Source: Deltaproteobacteria bacterium (GTDB lineage: Bacteria > Myxococcota_A > UBA796 > GCA-2862545). From it: 46,972 nucleotides of DNA. Made by a program: the position numbers and the translations under genes. The DNA is taken from positions 1 to 46,972 of the forward strand of contig JAFGVK010000227.1 in assembly GCA_016938035.1 (NCBI GenBank), read 5' to 3'. Shown one piece after another: positions 34,583 to 41,600 of this stretch; within the stretch, counting starts at the first letter, position 1, and every line of letters starts with the position of its first letter. Below the pieces are notes generated by a model, which worked only from the letters and a program-made list of their open reading frames with translations, made no database searches and was not told where the DNA came from.

Positions 34583-35632
34583 CTAGAACGCGAGCTGAGC
34601 GAGGACGGTGAGATCGTCCTCCTTCCAGCCCATGTCGCCCCCTTCACGGGGGAGTCTGTGGCGGTAGTCCGCCGTGATCTTCAGGTCGTGGGATCGGGTT
34701 GGGAACAGGCTGATCGCCCCGTCGAGGGTGCGCTCGCGATCGCCTGCTGCGGTGTCGCTGGGGTTGAAGTCCTCGAACCGCAGCGAGGGCTCCAGGCGCA
34801 GGCGGTCGCAGTAGTAGCCTCCCTGGAGCAGGTAGCCGCCGCTGATCCAGGGGTCCCCCTCGAAGGGCGTGGCGCGGGCCTGGAGCAGCTCGGCCTCAAG
34901 GAACAGGCCCCGGTACTTGAGCACCGCGTCCCCTCCCCCCATCAGGCGGGTGCCGTCGACAGGATCGAGGGGACCTGGCTCCAGGATGGCCGCGTCAGCC
35001 CGCTCCTCGGTCCAGGAGCCGTTGAGCGCCAGCGAGATCGCGAGCTTGCCGGTGCGCCGCACGTCGCCGTGCCCCGCGCGCACCTCCGCCAGGGGCATGA
35101 GCTGGAGCCTGCCGGCGAGCAGGGGCATGCCCGCCTCGTCGTCCAGAGCGACGTTGTCGCCTCGCCCGGTGAAGGCGCCGAGCTGCAGCGAGAGCTTGCG
35201 GCTGTCGCTGTGGAGAGCGCCCAGCACCCCGATGTCGCGCCCAGGCACCAGATCCGAGGTGAGCGAGGGGCGAGCGGCGAAGGCAAACTTCCCCATCGAC
35301 TGGAGCCTGTCCCACGAGACGGGCACCTTCTGCTGCCCCGCCCGCACCTCCACCCACCACGAGGGGGACCAGCCGATCCAGAGGTCCTTGGGGTTCACCC
35401 CTCCCCCCGCCAGGTCAACCTGCACCTCGAAGCTCAGCGCGTGAGCCAGCGCGCCGCCCACCCCGAGGCGGGCCTGATCGACGAGGAATGCGGTGTGGTC
35501 GTGATCGTCATCGTCGACGAAGCGGGCGGTCCAGCCGGTGCGGACCCTCCCGAAGACCTCCAGCGCGTCACCGCCGTCGCGCAGTTCAAAGGCCTGCGCC
35601 GACGAGAGGGAGAGGATCGCGAGGGCGATCAT
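34583..35632 (-). CDS. OprO/OprP-type outer-membrane porin
   Basis: A 349-residue outer-membrane beta-barrel. The signal peptide is MIALAILSLSSAQA. The family pattern of phosphate/polyphosphate-selective porins is visible: FEVQVDLAGGGVNPKDLWIG, WWVEVRAGQQKVPVSWDRL and LTSDLVPGRDIGVLGAL, with alternating strands to the end and the terminal aromatic (LAQLAF). OprP and OprO of Pseudomonas select phosphate and pyro/polyphosphate through an Arg ladder; whether this protein has that ladder cannot be judged by eye. It overlaps the exported CYTH-like gene by four bases (ATGA) and precedes the LTD gene by nine. Confidence 0.85.
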   Translation of the reverse strand: MIALAILSLSSAQAFELRDGGDALEVFGRVRTGWTARFVDDDDHDHTAFLVDQARLGVGGALAHALSFEVQVDLAGGGVNPKDLWIGWSPSWWVEVRAGQQKVPVSWDRLQSMGKFAFAARPSLTSDLVPGRDIGVLGALHSDSRKLSLQLGAFTGRGDNVALDDEAGMPLLAGRLQLMPLAEVRAGHGDVRRTGKLAISLALNGSWTEERADAAILEPGPLDPVDGTRLMGGGDAVLKYRGLFLEAELLQARATPFEGDPWISGGYLLQGGYYCDRLRLEPSLRFEDFNPSDTAAGDRERTLDGAISLFPTRSHDLKITADYRHRLPREGGDMGWKEDDLTVLAQLAF

Positions 35633-36489
35633 GGCCGCTCCACCGCGCCGTAGGTGAAGGCGGTCTTGGTGGCGGAGGTCTCCAGCCAGCCGTCGCTCTC
35701 CTCGGCCAGCGCCGTGAAGAAGTCCACCGCAAGCTGCTCGGCCCAGGGCTCGACCGGGAGGGCGTGGTCAAAGGAGACCTCCCCGATCATCGGGCGGTCC
35801 TGCTGGTCGGTCCACAGGGTGAGGTCCAGCTTCGCCACCACACCCCCACCGAAATCGAGGCGGGCCGGCGAGACCTTCACCTCGTGCACCACCACCCCGT
35901 TGACCGGCCCCACCGCGGTCTCTGGCGGGATGCCCAGCTCCAGCAGTCCCGGAAAATAGCGCGCCCAGGCGCCCAGGCGCGGGCGCACGCTCCAGTCGGT
36001 CTCGATCAGGGTCCGCGCCGCGTACACCGTCTTGATGTGGCCCACCGCCGCTGGCGCGTAGCTGACGTCCTCCTCCAGCTCGCGATCCGCGGGGAAGCGG
36101 CGCGTCCGCAGGTCGCCCGCCGCCGCGCCCTCCAGCGAGAGGGCGCGGTACTTGAGCGCGTACTCCGACACCTCGTCCAGGCGTTGGTCCCTGCCGATCT
36201 GATCGGTGCGGACCCTGAGGGAGTAGCCAGCGGCGCGCAGGGCGTGGTCCGGGGTGTCGAGGAACACCACCTGCCGCGCCCGCGCCTCCCAAGGGAGCGC
36301 GCGCACGTCCACCCCCTGCGCCCACGCCACCTGGCGCACTAGCGCCCAGTAGGCCCCAGCGCCATCCTCCCAGGAGGCGAAGCGCTCCCCCTGGAGGAGC
36401 AGCTTGAATTCCCGCGAGGTCGGCGCCTCCGCCGCACCAGCCAGGCCGGACAGCGTCAGCGCCAGCAGGACCGAGGCGGCGCGGTGCAT
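35629..36489 (-). CDS. Exported CYTH/triphosphate-tunnel-like protein
   Basis: A 286-residue protein with a clear signal peptide (MHRAASVLLALTLSGLAGAAEA). The mature part follows the strand order of CYTH/VTC triphosphate tunnel enzymes: SREFKLLLQ (acidic/basic first strand), FLDTPDHALRAAGYSLRVRT (the YxDTpxxxL...LRxR signature), EYALKYR (K-x-R), HEVKVSPARLDF, VAKLDLTLWTD and IGEVSFDH. Family members bind or cleave triphosphates and inorganic polyphosphate and are nearly always cytosolic, so export is unusual. The ATG overlaps the Ppx/GppA stop by one base. Activity cannot be assigned, because the ExExK motif is imperfect. Confidence 0.7.
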   Translation of the reverse strand: MHRAASVLLALTLSGLAGAAEAPTSREFKLLLQGERFASWEDGAGAYWALVRQVAWAQGVDVRALPWEARARQVVFLDTPDHALRAAGYSLRVRTDQIGRDQRLDEVSEYALKYRALSLEGAAAGDLRTRRFPADRELEEDVSYAPAAVGHIKTVYAARTLIETDWSVRPRLGAWARYFPGLLELGIPPETAVGPVNGVVVHEVKVSPARLDFGGGVVAKLDLTLWTDQQDRPMIGEVSFDHALPVEPWAEQLAVDFFTALAEESDGWLETSATKTAFTYGAVERP

Positions 36490-37403
36490 CAGCCCCGGAC
36501 CCCGAACCGGTCCAGCATCAGGCCGTGGCGGATGCCCCGGACCGACACCAGCACGGTGTTCATCCCAGTGCGCGACATGACGGTGCGCACCACCGCGGCG
36601 CCCGCGAGGATGGTGTCGGCGCGCTTGGGCTGCAGCCCCGGCAGCTTCGCCCGATCCGCCACCGGCATCGCCCGGTACAGCTCGAGCTGCCGCTCCACCT
36701 CAGCGACGGTGAGGGCCGCGCCCTGCACCACGTCGGCGTCGTACTCGGTCAGCTCGTGGCCCACCGCCACCATGTTGGTGATGGCGCCGCCCATGCCCAC
36801 CAGCGCGTCCGCCACCTCGGGCTCCACCGCGGCGAGCTCCTCCACCAGCGCCACCCGGAGGGCGATCAGCTCCTCCTCGCTGACGGGATCGGAGCGGAGG
36901 TGCTCCTCGGTGAGGCGCAGGGCGCCCACGTCGAGGGAGAAGCGGCGCGCGATCTGGTCGCCGTCCCCGTAGATGAACTCGGTGGAGCCTCCGCCCACGT
37001 CGAAGACGATCACCTTCTGCGCGGTGAGCGGGAGCCCCGACCGGACCGCCATGTAGGACAGCCTCGCCTCCTCCTCGCCGGGGATCACCTCGATCGCCAC
37101 CCCGGTGGCCGCCTCGACCCGGGCGAGGAACTGATCCGCGTTGGTCGCGGTGCGGAGGGCCATGGTCCCCACCGCGGCGATCTGCTCGGCACCTAGCCCG
37201 CGGGCCTCAGCCACCATCCCGGAGAGCGCCTCGACGGTGCGGGTCATCGGGACCTCGCCCAACGCGCCGGTTGCACGCAGGCCGTCCCCCAGGCGAGAGA
37301 GATCGGCGCGGTCGACGAGCACCTCGGTCTTGTCACCCTCCACGCGCACGACGTAGAGGAGCACCGAGTTGGAGCCCACATCCAGGGTCGCGAAGACGCT
37401 CAT
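36489..37403 (-). CDS. Ppx/GppA-family phosphatase
   Basis: A 304-residue ASKHA-fold enzyme. Family members remove phosphate from polyphosphate or convert pppGpp to ppGpp. Motifs: FATLDVGSNSVLLYVV (phosphate-1 loop), GTMALRTATNADQFL, VIPGEEEARLSYMAV, VIFDVGGGSTEFIYGDG (second phosphate loop) and ALVGMGGAITNMVAV. It lacks the long C-terminal HD-type extension of E. coli Ppx, so it is the short form. The ATG at 37403 has GGAGGGAGC upstream and overlaps the previous stop by four bases. The neighbours favour a polyphosphate substrate, but this is not proven. Confidence 0.92.
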   Translation of the reverse strand: MSVFATLDVGSNSVLLYVVRVEGDKTEVLVDRADLSRLGDGLRATGALGEVPMTRTVEALSGMVAEARGLGAEQIAAVGTMALRTATNADQFLARVEAATGVAIEVIPGEEEARLSYMAVRSGLPLTAQKVIVFDVGGGSTEFIYGDGDQIARRFSLDVGALRLTEEHLRSDPVSEEELIALRVALVEELAAVEPEVADALVGMGGAITNMVAVGHELTEYDADVVQGAALTVAEVERQLELYRAMPVADRAKLPGLQPKRADTILAGAAVVRTVMSRTGMNTVLVSVRGIRHGLMLDRFGVRG

Positions 37404-37978
37404 GCTCCCTCCATCCCAGCGTGGGCCTTGAGCGCGGCGAGGTACGAGACGTTGGGGAGCTGCTGCATCCCCAGCTCGCCCACCAGGCGCCACACCTTGT
37501 CGGCGTCAGGGTCCTCGATGCAGCAGGTGTGGTGGACCTTCCCATCAAAACCCACCTCGGCCAGCTCGACGAAGGCGCCCTCCCACATCCACCCGGAGCG
37601 GCGCTTGGTGACCTTCACCGCGACGAGATCGGGGTGCTGATCCACGAAGGCCAGGAAGTCCGCGTAGCTCAGGGCCGCGGCGTCCGCGACCACGCCCCAC
37701 GAGGCCAGGGTCTGCGCCAGCGGCTCGCCGGTGAGTGGGAAATCCGACTTCATCAGCGGGAACCACTGCTGCAGGCCGTTGCCATCCACCACCCGGAGGG
37801 TCTTGATGTCCATCAGCTCAAAGCGGATCTTGGTGTTGTCGCCGCTCTTGGTGGACAGAATGTAGATCTCCTCGCTCTCGCGAGCCTTGGTCTCCCCCAG
37901 CGCAGCGAAGACCTCGGTGGCCTTGCTGAAATCCTCATCAAAGCTGCGCCATTCCCAGCGGGCGACGATCTCGGACAT
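37400..37978 (-). CDS. CYTH-like protein at the head of the Ppx operon
   Basis: A 192-residue protein with no signal, so probably cytosolic. AGGAGGCAAGC precedes the ATG at 37978. The strand pattern resembles a CYTH barrel: IVARWEWRSF, ESEEIYILSTKSGDNTKIRF, LMDIKTLRVVDGNGLQQW, VAVKVTKRRSG, FVELAEVGFDG and a final CCIEDPDADKVWRLVGEL. The family assignment is tentative and rests on the spacing of charged residues. It overlaps the Ppx/GppA gene by four bases (ATGA) and leads the seven-gene operon, so it may bind polyphosphate or nucleotides for the phosphatase. Confidence 0.65.
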   Translation of the reverse strand: MSEIVARWEWRSFDEDFSKATEVFAALGETKARESEEIYILSTKSGDNTKIRFELMDIKTLRVVDGNGLQQWFPLMKSDFPLTGEPLAQTLASWGVVADAAALSYADFLAFVDQHPDLVAVKVTKRRSGWMWEGAFVELAEVGFDGKVHHTCCIEDPDADKVWRLVGELGMQQLPNVSYLAALKAHAGMEGA

Positions 37979-38002
37979 GCTTGCCTCCTGTAGGCGGTTG
38001 GT

Positions 38003-38019
38003 GGAGCGCCGCGCGCTCC
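38003..38019. promoter_or_regulatory. Short perfect inverted repeat in the operon leader
   Basis: GGAGCGC (38003-38009) and GCGCTCC (38013-38019), with a three-base loop, lie just upstream of the ribosome site of the CYTH-like gene. It could be an operator or an RNA hairpin in the leader of the seven-gene operon. No Pho-box consensus was seen nearby. Confidence 0.3.
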
Positions 38020-38324
38020 CAAGGACTTGAGCGCCCTGTAACCCGGGAGGCTCCTGGGGCGAGATCCTGGAGGCATCCCCGCCGGAGGAGGGGAAGGACG
38101 AGGGCGCTCAGAGGGCAGCACCTTCGCTGGCCCAGGCGGCGGCGATCCCGTCGCGGCGGTAGAGCGCGGTGGACAAGGCGGAGTCTGCCCCTGCCGGCCT
38201 TGACCAGGGTTTCGCCCAAGTGGGTCCTGCGGGGGGGCCTCCGGCACGGAGGATAGCGCCCGATCACGCAGGGGAGCGGGGGCGGCAAGCCCCCAGCGGG
38301 AGGAGAGGGGGGGCCCAGTCCCCT

Positions 38325-38452
38325 ACGAAGGAGGGCGATGCCCCCTTGGCAGCGACCCTCAGGGCGGCGGTCATGGGGAGGGGGGGACCCTGTCCCCGAC
38401 CCCAACGGGGGACACGAAGGAGGGCGAAGCCCCCTTGGCGGCGGCCATCAGG
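38325..38452. repeat. Two imperfect 39-bp direct repeats with hairpin potential
   Basis: Positions 38325-38363 and 38414-38452 match at most bases (ACGAAGGAGGGCGA followed by GCCCCCTTGGC). Each contains GGGCG(A/T)(A/T)GCCC, able to fold into a hairpin. They lie in the 681-base gap (37979-38659) before the giant helicase gene, a stretch that otherwise holds no convincing gene and is rich in short G/C runs. Confidence 0.7.
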
Positions 38453-38659
38453 CCGTCGGAAATGTTGGATCTCAGCGCGCTGGCAGCCCCCCCTCCCTCC
38501 GCCAGCACGGCGAGCGGTGAGCAGCCCTTGGGCCAGACGACGATCATGGCCCCCCAGCCGCCCCTCGCCGAGAGCGCCCCCAGCGCGCGCCGCTCATCGC
38601 GGTTTTGCCCAAGACGCGTCCCTCGACTATCCCCAGGGGTGCGTCCACCAGGAGAATTC

Positions 38660-41600
38660 ATGGGCCCCACCTCGCCTCCCCCCGCCCAGCCGCCCAACGG
38701 CGACGAGGCGCTCGTCTCTGACGGCCTCCCCGTCGCCCTGCACGCCCTCGACGTGGAGGGGGTGCGCTTCGCGGGGGAGCGAGACGCGGCCCGCGCCCTG
38801 CGCGCCGACGCCTCGCTCGCCGAGCTGATCCTCGCCGCCTCGTCGCGGCAGGAGACCCCTCCCGATCGGATCCGCCGCGAGCTCATGGCCCGCTCGGTGA
38901 TGCTCACCGAGGGGATGGCCCGAAGCACCTGGGACGCCGCCCGGAGCGCCGCACGCACCCTCGGGGTGACCGAGGAGCTGGAGATCTTTCAGGCCGCTGG
39001 CGCCGAGAACGCCGCGATCCACCTGAGCCGCGCCCCGGTGTTCCTGGAGATCCGCGGCCGGCTGCTCGCGCTGCTGGACCAGGACGCGACCACCGCGGTC
39101 TTCGGCCACGAGCTGGGACACTACCTCGCCCACGGGCCGGGTTCTCCCGACGCTGAGCTGGGCCTGGTCGCGCAGATCGTCATCTCACGGCAGGGGGCGC
39201 CGGAGCACGCGGTGGCCAGGGCGAGCGCCCTCGCGATGGCGCGCGAGATCACCGCGGACCGCTTCGGCCTGCTCGCGGTGCAGGACCTGGACGCGGCGCT
39301 GCGCCTGGAGATGGCGGTCACCACGGGGCTCGCCTCCAGCGAGCTGAGCTGGGACACAGGGTCCTACCTAGCCCAGTGCAGGGCCCTGATCGAGGGAGAC
39401 GCGGGCAAGGGCGAGCGCGCCCGCGGCCTCAGCCACCCAGAGCACGGGCTGCGGGCCTGGGCCGTCTGGCTGTTCTCCGAGAGCGATCGCTACCGCGATC
39501 TCACCGGCAGAGGGCCCGGCACCAGGCCCCTGGCCGAGGTGGACCGGGCTATCGTCGCGGCGCTGGGCACCGCCCCCACCGAGGGGCTGGTGGAGGCGTC
39601 CCTGGCGCTGGATCCCATCCCAGAGGTGCACGAGTGCGCCCTCGCCGCTGCGGTGCTGGTCGCCCTCGCCGACGGGGAGATCGCCGAGGAGGAGGCGCTG
39701 GCGATCGAGCGGATCTTCGCCCCGCTAGTCCCCGACTGGCAGCGCTACCTGGTGTGGGACAACGCGATGGAGGCCTTCTACGACACCGGCGCCGTCGTCA
39801 TCCGAGGCGGGGTGCGGGTGCAGCGATCGGTGTTCCAGGTGCTGATCCACGTGCTGGCCGCGGACGGGCAGGTGCTCCAGAGCGAGATCGAGATGACCTG
39901 CTCGATCGGCGACGCGTTGCAGTGCGGCACCCTCTTCCGGGCGATGCTCAGCCCGGTGCTGATCGCGCTGGGTGCGGAGGTCCCTGACCTGGAGCAGATC
40001 GATCGCCCCATCCCCATGCCGGCCAGGGCCGACGAGGCCCACGCGGCGCTGCGCGTGTTCCTCCAGGGGGTGGCTCGCAGGGGAGGCGGCAGCGCCTCGC
40101 CCCGGCGCATGTTCCAGCTCCTCGGCGACCGGGAGGGCACCCAGGCCAGCCGCGAGATCATCGCCCAGACCCTCGACGCAGCGGGCCTGGTGGCGGATCA
40201 GCCCCTCGACGAGGCCTCGCTCGACCAGCCCCTCGCGCTCGCGCTCACCGCGGCGGCCGCGGCGGCGCGCGCCGCGCAGGCCCCCCCTCCCCCGCTCCCC
40301 GATGAGGAGCCCGCACGAGCCCGCCTCGCCCAGGCGCTGGTTCGCCTGCGCGATCAGCTGGTGTCCGGTGACGGGCGCAGCCCCTCGATCCGCCTCCGGG
40401 CCCCCAGGACCGGCAGGTCCCTCGACCTGCACCGGCTGGAGGTGATGTCGGTGGGGCACGCCAGCAGGGCGCTCACCCTGGTGCAGGGACGGGAGCGGGC
40501 CAGGCTGGTGGACGGGAAGGAGGTGGGGGTCCACGAGGGCGCGGAGGCGATCTCCCGCGAGCTGGTGGCGCTGGAGCGGGAGGCGCTGCTCCGACAGGAG
40601 CAGACCGGCGCCCGCGATCTGTTCGTCGGTGCCCCGTTCCTCACCGGGGTCTTCCACGGCTACCTGGTGCGCGCCCCGCTGATCCTCTACCCGGTGGACC
40701 TGGTCCGCTCCCAGGGGCGCGGCTTCGCGCTCACCCCGCGCGAGGGGGACGAGCCGGTGGCCAACCAGGCCCTGGTGCGCCTCCTGTTCTCGAAGAAGGG
40801 GGTCAGCTTCCCCGACGACCTGGGGGAGCAGCTCGACGCGGCGGCGGCGGAGGGGCAGGAGGCGATGCGCGATCTGCTCGGCGCCCACGCCCTGATGGTC
40901 CGCCCCGAGGGCGACGCGCTCAAGCCGCTGGAGAGCCGCGACGAGGCCTTCGCCACCTGGCCCGAGGGGCGGATGGTGCTGGAGCCCTGCGCGGCGCTCG
41001 GCTTCTTCCCGCAGTCCTCCTCCGACATGATCCAGGACTACGACGAGCTGCTGGCGGCGATCGCCGATCCCGCGGTGGACGTGGGGGAGCGCCTCGGCAC
41101 CGCGGGGCCGCTGCTCCCGGCGGAGCTGCGCGAGGCGCTGGGGGTACAGAGCACCCTGCCGCCGTCTCCCGCACCGGTGGTGCCGGTGGTCGCGGCGGAC
41201 CCCACTCAGCGCGAGGTGCTCCACCGTGCGCGCGAGGCGAGGACCCTGGTGGTCGACGGGCCGCCCGGCACGGGCAAATCCCAGGTGATCGTGAACCTCG
41301 TGGCCGACGCGCTGGCACAGGGGCAGTCGGTGGCGGTGGTGTGCGAGAAGCGGGCAGCCCTCGACGTGGTGGCGCAGCGCCTCGATCAGATTGGCCTTGC
41401 CCACCTCTTCGCCCAGGTCCACGACATCCACCAGGACCGACGCCCTCTCTACGACCAGGTGATCAAGCGGCTCAACGAGCTGGCCCTGCGCGACGCGGAC
41501 CAGGACGCGCTGCGCGACGCGACGCGGGAGCTCGCCGCGGTGACCGAGGCGCTGCGAGGCCGTCGGGAGGCCCTCGCCAGCGCGGTCGAGGAGGGCGCCC

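Noticed and set aside
38325..38452. CRISPR-like array from two similar direct repeats.
   Set aside because: Only two units, imperfect, with no regular spacer series and no cas genes.
38435..38659. Longer N-terminus for the giant helicase protein.
   Set aside because: The added 75 residues are Pro/Ser/Arg-rich, cross the repeat region and have no ribosome site. The ATG at 38660 follows AGGAG.
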